Assembly (NCBI RefSeq): GCF_016097555.1 | Contig: NC_054704.1 | Span: 75,538,118 to 75,602,117, forward strand | Source of the DNA: Gigantopelta aegis | Taxonomy: Eukaryota > Mollusca > Gastropoda > Neomphalida > Peltospiridae | DNA length: 64,000 nucleotides | Direction of reading: 5' to 3' | Part shown: positions 1-13,100 of the stretch, one piece after another | Numbering within the stretch: the first letter of the stretch is position 1 | How the letters are laid out: the number at the start of each line of letters is the position of its first letter | Translations under genes and position numbers: made by a program | The notes under the pieces: generated by a model | Told to the model about the DNA's origin: nothing | Database searches by the model: none | The model's input: the letters and a program-made list of their open reading frames with translations, nothing else

Positions 1-313
1 ATATTACTTATTCACCCGTTGGTGAGAACACCATGCGTTATTTTTTATAACACATAGTTGTTTACACACGTACGTGTGTTAATCATTTCAAGACATACGA
101 CTGGCTGCTCCTAGGTGATGACCAGGTCACCAATGCCATACGTCCAATAAAAAAAACAGCACTGTGGAAATCGATTACACTGTGATATATAGTTAACTTG
201 TCTGTGACGCGTAAGTCAGCTACAAGTACAACGGCTGTAAATAACTTTTAGTCGAAAAGATGTTAAAAAAAAATTAAAACCTAAGGGGTTTTTTTTAGGA
301 TATGTAAGAAATA

Positions 314-455
314 GAATAATACATTCGTGTCCGTTAGATACCATTTATCTCATAACTCGTTTAAAAACGTATCAAACTCGCTTTCGCTCGTTAGATACAT
401 TTTAAAACAACTCGTGTGAGATAAATGGTATCTAATGGACACTCATGTATTATTC
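314..455. repeat. Foldback (long palindromic) element 1
   Basis: Two arms of about 55 nt are near-perfect inverted copies. The left begins AATAATACATTCGTGTCC and the right ends with its near complement, around a ~35-nt core rich in CTCG. It shares its outer motif with the foldbacks at 8450 and 44221. No coding capacity; the mobilising family is unknown. Confidence 0.75.
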
Positions 456-474
456 TCAATATATGTTTCGTTTG

Positions 475-822
475 ATGCAAATAAATATACATTAACGATA
501 CATTTGTATAATTTGACTAGATACTATGTGATTCATTTCAACTGCGTTAGGTCTGTTGCTTGAAATATGATAATATCCTGAAGCCTACATTGAACAAATA
601 ATACATGGAAATCTGTAAAGAAAAAAAACCCCATCTAGAACAATGTTCTATGCAAATAAGTATACATTAACGATATATTTGTATAATATGACTAGATACT
701 ATGTGATTGAATTCAACTGCGTTAGGTCTATTGTTTGAAATATGATAATCTCTTGAAGGCTACATTGACCAAATAATACATGGAAATCTGTAAAGAAAAA
801 AACCCGTCTAGAACAATGTTCT
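475..822 (+). repeat. Two-copy tandem duplication, 175-nt unit
   Basis: The segment 475-649 is repeated at 650-822 with only scattered substitutions and a shorter A-run in the second copy. Both copies contain CATTAACGATA and end in GAACAATGTTCT. There is no ORF and no similarity to the SINEs seen elsewhere. Confidence 0.85.
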
Positions 823-842
823 TGGCTGATACGTTAATGGTG

Positions 843-1035
843 TGAGGCTACCATCTGGGGGATTATGACTGAATGCCTCTAAGTCCGAATCCTGCCCGAA
901 AATGTAACTATAGTCATTGAGTCCCGTGCCTCGGGGGGGGGGGGGGGGGGGCAACGATATGTGTGCGCGTCGGCGTCCCGTCGCCAACGGGTGGGTGGGC
1001 GGTCGGCCATGGTGGTTTGAGCCGGTGGATAAAAA
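843..1035 (+). pseudogene. Fragment of 28S rRNA 3' domain, decayed
   Basis: GCTACCATCTGGGGGATTAT followed by GACTGAATGCCTCTAAGTC closely resembles the conserved eukaryotic 28S stretch that reads GCTACCATCTGTGGGATTAT and GACTGAACGCCTCTAAGTC. After a 20-nt G-run comes GCAACGATATGTG, which also fits the following part of 28S. Substitutions and the G-run show it is not a working rRNA gene. It may be a dispersed rDNA fragment or the head of a 28S-derived SINE; no full rDNA unit is present. Confidence 0.65.
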
Positions 1036-3560
1036 CTATATGAGTCGGATAACGTCATGTATAATAAATATCGGAATTGGCGAGTTATTTCATTTTGAAT
1101 CTAGGTATTTTCTTGTAGGTATAGTCGACTGAAAGGATCAGAAACACGAACCAGTACCGGAGACACGGAATTATGGAAACACGAGCTCGTAACTCATCTA
1201 AACACGAAACTTTGAAATTAAATTTTAACACAAAAGTTGACTCTGTCGTTATCGAAAAAGGCCTATTCTCTACTAAGTGTGCATTTCAAAAATTAGAAGA
1301 AAAACGTTTGTAGAATGTAGAGCATTGTTCCTTATTTTGATAGATACATGTCTTAATGAACGGAATCGGACAGTATTGCATCTTGGAAGCAATATTTTGT
1401 AAAATAACTTAATATATATGACAGCACCCATTACGGTAAACAATTAATACGTTACATACTGTTTTTGGTTGATTTCTTCAATACAAAACAGGCGTTTGTT
1501 TTGTTGAAAGATATGCCTAATTATGACATAAATATATATATTGGAAACAGATCAACTTAATCACGAGTTTAATATAAGAAATGATACATTTTCCATAAAA
1601 TCACTGACACATTGTGATGAATATAATATATTTTTATTGTAAAAAAAAAGACCAAAAAAAATTCTGACAAACTCCAAACTAATTTCTATGCTTCTGTAAC
1701 ATGTTCTCTGCAAATGACAAACAGTGGCTGGTTGCATAGCTACTGTCAAATGGTAACGTATTTGTCTTAAAACTAAAACTGAATCAATTGTCAAAATTAT
1801 TTTAACTAAACAATCTATATGTAAGTGAAGTGATATAATTAACTCTTTAAATGCAATCCATATTTCCCCTGACTTTGATGACAATTTTAAGTTGATCTCA
1901 CGCCGAACTTTGTGCCTTGATATGAAGGGTGTGCGTGTATTCATATCATTTAGATCAGTCTGTAGAACCTCACCAATGTACTATTCATTGCCATACATGA
2001 CAAACACCGAATCCTCCATACAAGGTGGAAACCATTTGGATTCTCATTATCAGGCTGTGATACCAACTGACCAACTGCAGCCAACTCGACCGCATGTCCC
2101 AAAATGCGGCTGTTTCACAACATTGTGTTGTAGATCGGGAACAGAGCTTGCGCGGTACCCACCCATTGCATGGATGACATATCTCACTGTAGCGTCTATC
2201 CATCTATGATATACTGTAAATTGGACAGCAGGTAACTTCATTGTACCTGGACTTTATTTCTCTAAACTGCTGTATTAAGCAGCAGGTGCATCAACTGATC
2301 AAGCTGGAATCGTTCGGGGAGGGGGGGGGGGGGGGTATTTTTCGTTCTCTGTAGGATTTCTGCCCGTGTTTTAATCATTATCGAACTGAAATAAAATGAA
2401 TTACATTGAGTAAAGTAAAATCCAGTACAACCGAAATTACATTAACGGTACGTACACTATCGACCAATATATGCAGCATTATTATTATTATTATTATACA
2501 AAGTGGGTTTTTTTTTTTTAAACCGTCTTGCACCATATACGTTACCGCATTATTATGTAACAAGAAATAGACAGGAATTACACTTGATTTTAATTAGATA
2601 CAAAATATATCTGACCAAATTTGTTTCTCAGATTTATTCTGAAACACACAGTGTATTCCCATTTGTATTGAACGCCTACCATGGGTGCTATGGATAAATA
2701 AGTGAAATAGCACTACATAATAGATATAATGGACGTATCCATGACAAATGTAACGTATTTGTTTAAAATCTTGCGTAACACAAAAAATACAGACACTATA
2801 CAGGCTTAACTATATTTTATTATTAAATTGAGGATTTAACGGGATGTACCATATATTCTGTAAATGAATTAAGGTTCAACCTGCACACATTGTGATCTAC
2901 ATCCAGTTATGTGGATCTACGCTTACAGATACGTTACAGTAACTTGGGCCCTATATATCATGGAATTTGCGGCAGGTATTTTAAATTTTCTCCAAAAATA
3001 TTTCCCCCTAAAATTAACAGCAAATGATGTTCAGTGGCGTTACTATTATCAGAGCAACCAAAAACCCTTCATTCCAGGTGTATTTGACAGTTACAAGGTA
3101 GATTACTGAAGGCACCCTTGCTTGGGAACAGAGCAAATTTCGCTAAATGCAGCTATTCACTGATATGATGCATTGTCGACAAACTGGAGGACTGAGGAAT
3201 ATATAATCATATATCACAAAGATAGAACAATTATATGTGTTTTTTGGTCCACTTACGACAAACGTATAGCAAGTAACACTAAACGTAGGTCAGGGCGACA
3301 TGGAAATGGGCAATTTGCACACTTAGTGGAGAATTGACCAAAAGTAATTATTTATATCTCGACTTATTATTTTGTAAAGGCAATTTAAGACACAAAAAGC
3401 CAAAAATGTTAACTATGATACTTCTAATCTTCTTTATAACAATGAGACAAAATAATTAATTTATTGCTGTTATTTCATCAATTACTAATTATTTATTCAC
3501 AAAATTAACTGCACTCTCGGAAGACGTATTCAAAATTGTTGGTGCTCTGAACGAAATTAA
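1036..3560. other. Intergenic stretch without a supported gene
   Basis: Short ORFs on both strands around 1560-2240 match nothing I recognise, overlap one another and lack splice or codon-bias support. Simple repeats include a G-run near 2322-2335 and an ATT microsatellite near 2482. No RNA gene or transposon is recognised. Confidence 0.5.
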
Positions 3561-3611
3561 TTTTGGGGATTTACGGATGATACAGCAAGAGCGCGTAACT
3601 CTGTCTCATAT

Positions 3612-3619
3612 TTTGCCGC
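3612..3619 (+). promoter_or_regulatory. E2F-like site upstream of RFC3
   Basis: TTTGCCGC matches the E2F consensus TTTSSCGC and sits 48 nt before the RFC3 ATG. Clamp-loader genes are known S-phase/E2F targets, so the placement is sensible. A single 8-mer match is weak on its own. No TATA box is evident nearby and the transcription start is unknown. Confidence 0.35.
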
Positions 3620-3666
3620 GAAATTTTGTTATACATGTTAATCTTCAAAAACAATAATTTGTAATT

Positions 3667-6600
3667 ATGAGTCTTTGGGTTGACAAACATCGTCCCACAT
3701 CACTTAACAAACTTGATTACCACAAGGATCAAGCATGTCTGTTAAAGAAACTGGTATGTAAACCAACTAATTCCCAGCTAAAATCTTCAGCACTGACTTA
3801 TGTCAAGTTATGACGTTATCATTATCTATGACTATTATCAGTGATTATGTACCTCAAGTCACCTCCAGGCTCCAGCCATACCCCTTATTCACTAATATTG
3901 ATATGTGGAGTAAGGCTAGAGGATAATATGTGTAATACTTTGGCAATTGTCAACAACCAAATGGTTGAAAGCTACTGCGGCTGCCTCTAAAATACAATTT
4001 TGTTTTGCCTAGATCTGATGCAACACGGGTATCAAACGTTTCGCCCCCAAATAGGATGTCAGTTCACCTCCACAAAAATACCAATTTGCCCCCATCTGTG
4101 TGTGCCGAGCTTCCTCTAGTTCATCAAGATAAACCTCGCGTGCAAGCACAGCGCCGTTTGATGAACTAAGCTTCCTCTAGTGCAATGCTACCCTATTTTA
4201 GGCGATTTCACGCACTCCCATGTGCATTTGTAGATGCACGTTTCGGCAGTCATCGAACATTGATACAAGTATGATATATAATTGCTTAATTCTCAGTCAG
4301 GTGTGCCATGTCGCAGGTTCTTCATACCTGAATCATGTGAATGGTAAAGAGCCTTTTTCAGGTGTATTCAAAAAGCACCTGTCGTATTGAAACCGAAACC
4401 CATGGTCGGTCCCACGATAAGGAGATGGTACACATCCTGGTAATTTAAATCTACTAATAGTATTATACTGCTGGCACCGATTCTTTCTGCGGACAAATAC
4501 AACAAACTATAACATCAGCGGTCACAAAAATGTTCTGCGATGTTAATCAACAGAAGGACAACTACAGCCTGCTATTTATACCACGGATAGGCTATGACAA
4601 CTCGTGATAACAATGCTTAGGAATGACGAACGACTGGACCAGCAAATCACGCTAAGAAAAGAAACACACACAAACACACACACATTATTACATACCTCTA
4701 AAGAAACAATACAATACTTAAGTAACAAATAATTGGGAGTTGGAGGCGAATTGACAAACAGTTGAGGGCGAATCAACTTGGGGGAGAACTGACTGGGAGT
4801 GAAACATCATGGATTCATGCAACACTGCCAACAGAGCTGTAGTATAATATGTACATGCCTTTACAAAAACAAAACTACTTTTTATCAGCTGGCAATATGA
4901 ATACGATCGATTCATTGGATGAAGATGGAAATAAAAAGAACAGAAAAATGTTATCCCACACTAGAGAATTGTGGAATTAAAATATAACAGAATCACGAGC
5001 TGAATAGCTGCTTTGTGTTTTCAAAAGCATATATGTATCTAACTTGTTGACTATGATCCCAGGCCATAAGATTTCAAATTTCATGGGAAACACTTTTTCG
5101 GTTCCGTGCCTTGTAATCATGGGAACCCATTGGAAACTTTATATTATTTTCGAATAGTCGTACTTGATATCATTGAAAACTAAATTTTGGTTCCGTGATT
5201 TTACCGACATACCGGAATCGATTGTTTCCATGAAATCTGAAGGCCTGTGATCCCTCTGTGTATCATATGCCCAATATGATCTTGGTAAGTTAAAAAAAAA
5301 TTAAAAGTCTAAAATACTCAAATGAAAGTGTGAAGTATGTGATCAGGCCTGGTGCTTATAAAACTTTCAGAGTCTAGACTTGAGACTAATAGAGTCTGAG
5401 ACGTGAATGTCATGACAACGCCATACAAATTGTATACATGTTTGTGACATCATTAGAGATTGAGTCTGGACTCTAAAAGCTTTATAAGCATGCAGGGCTC
5501 GAACTTAAGAATTTATTACCCACGGCAATTAAAAAAAAAAATTGCTGTCGGTGAAAGGGCCCACCGATGGCAATTTTGTGTATGCCGACTTTTGTAGCAA
5601 ATAAACTTGACTGAGAGGTTATTTTTTTGTATGTACATGTAGTCATATTTCTTCAGTTTATGTCAATAAATGTCAGTAAACAAGAATTTATTATAAATGG
5701 AATCATGGACTACTAGCATTTACGCTAACATTTAAAGGAACCTGGTGTTTCTGAGGCGAAGTTGCCCAAGTTTTCGGTGAATATGACATGGAAAATTGTT
5801 CTATGGATGACATTAAATTGTATACATTGTTCTCGCTGGGTGAAAATTAAAGGAGGGTGGTCGCACAACCCACCCCCCCCCCCCACCCCCCCAAAAAAAA
5901 CACACTGAAAAGCAAAAAGAAAAAGGGAACGTTTGGCTACCGTATATCGTTGTCTTGGTCAGCTTTCTGGAAATACCTGTTCCTTATTTTGCCCGTCAGT
6001 ATCTGGTATTGAAAAGCTGGTATGACGTATAAGCTGCCTTATCTTTTATGCACCATTAGTTAAAACGATCTGACATTCACGGGTATTTGTTTTGCTAAAC
6101 CGATCAAAGTTTCAATATTAATTATTATTTTAATAAAGATTTTAAGATATTTGAAAAATAATAACATGTATGTATGTAACAGCATGCCAGCCAGTTATTT
6201 GTTGGACAACACTAGGAATGGCACACCAAAATACAGTTTTTAATTGATAAATTTACTAAAATAGGCGTCCAAGGTACATTTTAATTACAAACATAAAATT
6301 TGTAAGAGTGAATCTGATGAATCATTACTAAAATTTCAGGTTGTAAACCCTCAGTTATATTTTTGACAATCGAACTACCATACTTCATAACTTGAGCAAA
6401 GATCAGGGGTGTTTAAGTAATACTAATGCAATGAAGATAAATGTTTTAGCATGTGATATATATTACTTTTGAAATCAGAAATGAACATATTCTTTAACTG
6501 GTTTCATGCTGGGGTGTTATTCCAAGATGTCTTACACTCCTCTATTTTTAAAACTGGCAAATTATTTTAATATGGCAAAAATAATCATTTAATGATTCAA

Positions 6601-7102
6601 TTATTATGATTGCTATTTTCTTGAAAAATAACTGGCTTTTGTCATTTTTTAAAGTTTAATGGATAATTTAGTGCAATTTTCTGTTCACCCATAGCTAGCT
6701 CTATCTGAATAGATCTCAAATTACGCATTTGTGTTAGAACAGCTAACAGTTTAACTATCTGTCGAATAGCTATAACCCAACCATTTTTTAGACATGGCAT
6801 GTGAAACAGAAATTTACCTGCTAAAACCACACAAAAATATGCCGGGTATTTTTCAAGAGACCTGTATATGTACGATTATCTCATTTGCTATTCATCTTGT
6901 GATTCTGTTATATTTTAATTCCATAATTCTCTAAAATACATCTCAGAGGTCATAATTTTCCATACCCTAGATCCTAAACCTTCCCATCACCCGTGCTGTT
7001 TAATTTCCAGCAGGCCACATATTTTTTTCTTCTGGGTTGATATTTAAAAACCAAAAAAGCTGGCCATTTTTCCCTCCCTTTTTTGAGCCCTGGAATTATC
7101 CC

Positions 7103-7176
<74 letters not shown>

Positions 7177-10100
7177 TCATTATTTCAATTAATAAGTCTG
7201 TGATTATTGTTATTAGATTGTTTTTTATTTGGTTTGGAAATAAATACCAGATTTAATTTTTAAAATCATGTGTTATAGAACAAAATAGCAATAATTGGCT
7301 GCATTTAAAAAAAGCGCAAAAGAAGATTGTTTTAAATTACCGGTACATAAAACTCTTGACATACATGTACACCCATCACTCCTCGATAATGTTATGAAAC
7401 GCAACCTAGAATGACCCTTTACATGCAAATACAAAATTACCACAATTTATCTTTTCGGGTAAGTGGTGGAGATTTCCCTCATCTTCTTGTGTATGGCCCA
7501 TCTGGTGCCGGAAAGAAAACTCGAAGCATGTGCTTGCTACGAGAACTGTACGGGACAGGAGTTGAGAAGTTACGGATTGAGCAGAGTCACTTCACGACAC
7601 CTTCCAACAAGAAACTAGAGATTTCAACCATTTCTTCCAACTACCACATAGAAGTGAATCCAACTATAATTTACAATTGAGTAAACCTTCATTTATTGTA
7701 CTGTTACTTTGGGTTGTCAAGATTCAAGCACTGAAATAAATGAAGAACGGTTATTCAGATTACGGTGACATTGATGTTGATATGTACATTCTCATCATTA
7801 TCTGATTACATAAAAACACCACTACATTATTCTTGATCAGTTGTGTTTTATTCGAAAACTCTTTCAGTGTTGGGCATGGATCTGTGAGGGAGGGGGGCAG
7901 TGTTGAGGGGGACTGGATCCACATTTTATAATTCATTCACAGCTAAGTTGCATGTAATCCCCCCCCCCCCCCCAAAAAAAAAGAAGAAATAATAATTCGT
8001 GAATCAGCACTTGAATGCAGTGTACAGTAGTTGTGATATAAATGCAAAACAAATATTACTATGATGCGCTTTTATTAATAAACATAATGGAAGCTGTCAT
8101 CTTAACAAACTTGCTGGTCCATATTTTGGGGTAACCAGATGTCAGTAACTAATAGGACTTTGTAGTAGTATTGCAACTGTATTTCTTGTTTCTTTTCAGT
8201 GATGTTGGTAACAATGACAGAGTTGTCGTACAAGAACTCATCAAAACAGTCGCTCAAGTTAATCAGTTGGACTCTGCTGCCCAGAGAGATTTTAAAGGTA
8301 ACTCACAAATATGAAATGGCTACATTAACCAAAATATTGAATAACGTTAATTTTATTATAATATTAGCTATAATACAAATTTTATGTTTTAGTCAAAATT
8401 AATTTTATCATGTACATATAATATGATTAACATATTATATATTTTATATAGAGATTATTATACATGCTTGTGTGTCGTACTGATTTTACACAACGAGTGT
8501 CAGGATTTTTGTATTGCCCGAGCAAGAGCAAGGGTAATACATGAATTCTGACACAAGTTTCGTAGAATCAGTACGACTCACACGCGAGTGTAATAATTTC
8601 TTTATTATCCATATTATTATTGTTGTTTTCTTTATGGACAACAAGGCCCAACTCAAAATGTTTCAGCCACAACTAGGAGACAACCAAATGCAGTGTCTTC
8701 CCACAATTAGGTCATTACACTTGTTATTACATGTGTGCTTCGTATGATTATTAATAACTCGGCTATGTTAAATTATATGGATAATAAACGTGTATATGAT
8801 TCTTGCATGTACTAAAAGAAAGTTTATTTAAACTGTCGATGTTTATTTTATATTCATAATATTATTTAGGGTTTCTGCTAGGGATTGTTTTAAGAGTATG
8901 GAGTTCCGTGATTCCATTTATTTCTCCCCCCCCCTACTTTTGACAATAGATGTTGTTTACTTACTGATAAATGAATGGTGGTTGAAGACTGCTTTTCAAA
9001 AACAATGTCACTATATTTTTCAGTGGTTGTCTTGACAGAAGTTGACCATCTGACAAAAGATGCACAGCATGCACTGCGTCGAACGATGGAAAAGTACATG
9101 TCCACATGTCGTATCATCCTCTGTTGTAACTCGACGAGCAAGGTCATACCAGCTATCAAGAGTCGTTGCCTTGGAATCAGAGTTGCTGCCCCTTCCGTTG
9201 AAGAAGTGAGTATCACCAGGTTTGAAAATTAGCAGTCACCCGTGGTGACTTTTATTGGCTACGGGCGACTAAGAATTTTATAAAGGTAGTCCCATTGGGC
9301 GACCATTGATTTTAGTGTCTGGTGAGTATGGTACTAGTTAAAAAAGAAACACTGATACTGAATCAAATGTGACAAAACACACCGCATCTATGTTGGCATG
9401 AACTACAGATCTGGTAGCAGAAGACATAGAACATGTTCTATTGACAGCGCCAACATAATTAATGAAGATAAAATTCAAAATAAAAAACATATTAATTTAT
9501 TAAGTTTTAAACCCATACCGTCTCAAATAACATTTTATTGGGGGAAAAGTGTAGTGTAAATTAAAACAAAAATTCATTACAAATTACCATCAAATTGCAT
9601 AGGTTAACTCTTTTTTTTTTGTAATACAAGTTTTAAGGCAATTGATGGAACATCTAACATAATCTGAATAACACAACCGTAATATATGATCAGGGCCGTA
9701 TCTCTGCACAAAGCATAGTCGAATGGGCATTTGGCAAAAGAGTGGATCATTCCACGGATCTCTAACTAGGAGAACAGCCACTCCTGAGGAAAACATTTGC
9801 TGGGAATTTCTCCTCACTTGCATCACTACAAAGTTGATTACATCCCTCTTGCATCACCACAAAGAGGACTGCCACTCCCAGACTAGTTTACTAAGGCACA
9901 CACGTAGTTCTACATTTAGTATGTTTCTGCTGCATTATCTTTTACCCTCTATTGAAAATGAGATTTAATATGTTTAATTTAATGGCACTTTGTAAAGAAA
10001 CATGTTTATTTGCCCTGGATATCTTTTTCAATTATTATTTTTATATGAATTTTTACTTTATTCATTATGAAGTTAAATGTCAATTCATCGGTTTTCTTTA

Positions 10101-13100
10101 ACACACACAGTTAATATTGAACAAGAAAACATTAGTTTTAATTTTAGCTGTGCAGTTAAATTCCAATGTGATAATTGGAGGCAGAGTTCGACAAATCCGC
10201 TAGCCCGACGCCCGTGGCTAGTGTTTTTTAAGTTCGGGCTAGTGAGAAACCATCCTTATCGCTCGTGTGTTTTTTTTTCTCTTCTTTTTTCTTTTTCTCT
10301 CAGCTGAAATTTCGTTTAATACATTTGATTGTGACGTTTGTAATCGAATAATATCAACAACGCAGTCAGTATATAATTATAATCTACTTGAACTAGGTCT
10401 GCAAACTGCAGTAACATGCTATCTCTACATTGTCACAGTTACAGCATGCATTGTTTACTTTTCCCTTTCAAGTTTCTGGCACAGGAAATAAGTCTAATGA
10501 CACGCGTGTTTTGATTGGTTGGACACGTCACGTGGTGGTTAATCTCGCACATATGTTTTAGGCTAAGAACTTTGAAATCACCAATCGCAATAACAGGTTA
10601 ATCTCAATCAAGTAAACCCCAGTCATGCTTTGAATTTCAGTGTTTGTTTTATTTACCTGTTTTCTAATTTAACACTTCGCTTAGGAAAACAATTTACTTT
10701 AATGGTAATCACACATGCAACGACTCGACTCGGCTTGGCCTATTACGTGTAGCGGTTTGGATAATGTGTTACAGATACCGATACAAGATAATACCTTTTT
10801 TGTTCATCATTTAAACAACGGATTAGATGTCGCCGTTATATTCTTTTGATATCGGTCTGACAGGGGATGATGCCCTGTATTTGAGCAATTGGCATCACTG
10901 TTACACAGTGTTCCTGGCGACACATAAATAGTAGGCCCTAAATCATTTAGTAAATGTATAACCCACTATCAAATACACCTAACCATCTATTACCGTGTGT
11001 CACACTGTCGTACCCTCATTTAAATTTAATTATTTTGATACTGGGTTTAGATACCAACTATGAATTTGCTCAATTATTTTTCCTTGGAACAACTGAAAAC
11101 GGGACAATGACGCTGGATTACTTGACAAAAGACCAAACGTACGACACGACAAAAAACTGAAAGTTACAACATGATTTAAGTGTTTGTCTTATTTTACCGT
11201 TATACTTGTAAAAATGTGTAATGTTACAAATTATATAAAAATCCAGTTATAATTGATCAGGAATTTGGGCTAGTGCTTTATCTTGGTGGGCTAGTGGTTT
11301 TTACAAAGCCACTAGCCCTGTGGCTAGTGACTTTTCAAAATATTTGTCATACTCTGTTGGAGGGCTAGTTGAATTTGAGAAGGGCCAGTAAGATTTTTCT
11401 TCAACTGGCCCTGCTGACGACTTTGGTTTTCATGTTAATTTTCAACCCTGTATCACATTTGTTTTCACACGTAATAAACTTATGATGTTAACTTCTGTAC
11501 AGCCGACTTGTTTAAAATATTGCTCTTACTAATTCAACCCTCAACTTGAAAAAAAAATTTGCGAGTGATCAATAGCTCCCCTAATTTAGATTATGAGAAG
11601 CCATTTAGGATATTACCATATTGATATTATATAAATTTACATGCTAAAGGGAGCTAAAAATTACTCTCCTTGAACAAAGGTCGTGGTATGTACTATACTG
11701 TCTGTGGGATGATGCATATAAAAGATCTCTTGCTGCTAATCGAAAAGAGTAGCCCATGAAGTGGTGACAGCAGGTTTCACTCTCTATATATCTGTGTGAT
11801 CCTTAACCATATGTTTGACGCCATGTAACCGTAAATAAAATGTGTTGAGTGTGTTGTTAAATAAAACATTTCCTTCCTTTTTTGAACTAGTGTGAGAGGA
11901 GTGATGTGGAACGAGAGTGTTAGCTCCCCTTAAACAGTGTGGTCTGTACATGTGTATTTATTGTTTTAGCATTTGAAATGATTTGCATTTGTGTCAAAAT
12001 CGTTAAAAGTGCCATTTGACATCAAAATTCTTAATGTGTTTGGCATTCATTACAATGATGCTACTGTTGATATTATTGTGATTCAGATTTGCCAAATTCT
12101 ACAAAATGTATGTAAGAAAGAAGGATTGAACCTGCCACAAGAATTAGCCAAGAAAATTGCTGAAAGGAGTGGTCGTAACTTACGGAGAGCTCTGCTGACG
12201 TGTGAAGCTTGCAAGGTTCAACAGTAAGTTGGAATATTCAGCAGTAAATCATATCTTTAAGAATTAATGCACAAAAACAACTCTGAATAATTCAGTCATG
12301 CTCTTATTAGTGAACTAAGTTCAGATTTGACATTTAACATCAGGTACAGTTTGTTGAGTGTGGTAGGGTTTTTTGTTTGTTAAAAAGATGAAAATGTCCA
12401 ATAAAGAATGCAGTTGTGTCTTAACTATCTACTATCTATACCATTGTTGCTCATGTAATATTTTTTTGGGGGGGATGAACAACACTGAATATTAGATGGC
12501 AAATTGATACATAATTTTTTTCCGAATTTTATGCTTAGAGGCTATGTTAATTGTAATAATTGTTTCTCATTTATGTGCTTGCAGTAATTAGCTCACTAAC
12601 AGCAAACATGCAAGCTGTCTTAGCACTAAATCTGGTACATCTGACCAGTTTGGTAATTAATAAGCTACAAAGCACACTTAAGTTGTCTCGACACTAAATC
12701 TTGTATTTGGTGGGTTTGTCCTCAGGTGGGGCGGGACGTAGCCCAGTGGTAAGATGTGGGATCGATCTGCGTCGGTGGGCCCATTGGGCTATTTCTCGTT
12801 CCAGCCAGTGCACCACGACTGGTATATCAAAGGCCATGGTGTGTACTACCCTGTCTGTAGGATGGTGCATATAAAAGATCCCTTGCTGCTAATCGAAAAG
12901 AGTAGCCCAATATCTTTGTGGGCCTTAACCATATGTCTGACGCCATATGACCGTAAATAAAATGTGTTGAGTGCATCGTTAAATAAAACATTTCTTTCTT
13001 TCTTGTCCTCAGGTATCCATTCAGCCCAGACCAAGAAGTCTCAGAGCCCGACTGGGAGGTGTACCTGAAAGAAACTGCCAACATGATTGTCAGTCAGCAG

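Larger units (their letters stand above)
3754..7458 (+). other. RFC3 intron 1, repeat-rich
   Basis: A 3.7-kb intron with a GTATGT donor. It holds a putative inverted-repeat element (5062-5248), a MITE (5345-5497), a dispersed 255-nt repeat (6838-7092) and an AT microsatellite (7108-7173). No other coding sequence is recognised. Confidence 0.7.

Noticed and set aside
1561-2241. Overlapping ORFs on both strands around 1.6-2.2 kb
   Set aside because: No homology recognised, no splice context, overlapping frames on both strands.
5493-7092. A 1.6-kb hAT element starting CAGGGCTCG and ending GAGCCCTG
   Set aside because: Only 8 nt at the ends pair and the flanking 8-mers differ; better treated as separate repeats.
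12754-13084. Short ORFs on both strands over the exon-6 SINE, repeated at other SINE copies
   Set aside because: They recur only because the SINE sequence recurs; SINEs of this type are non-coding.
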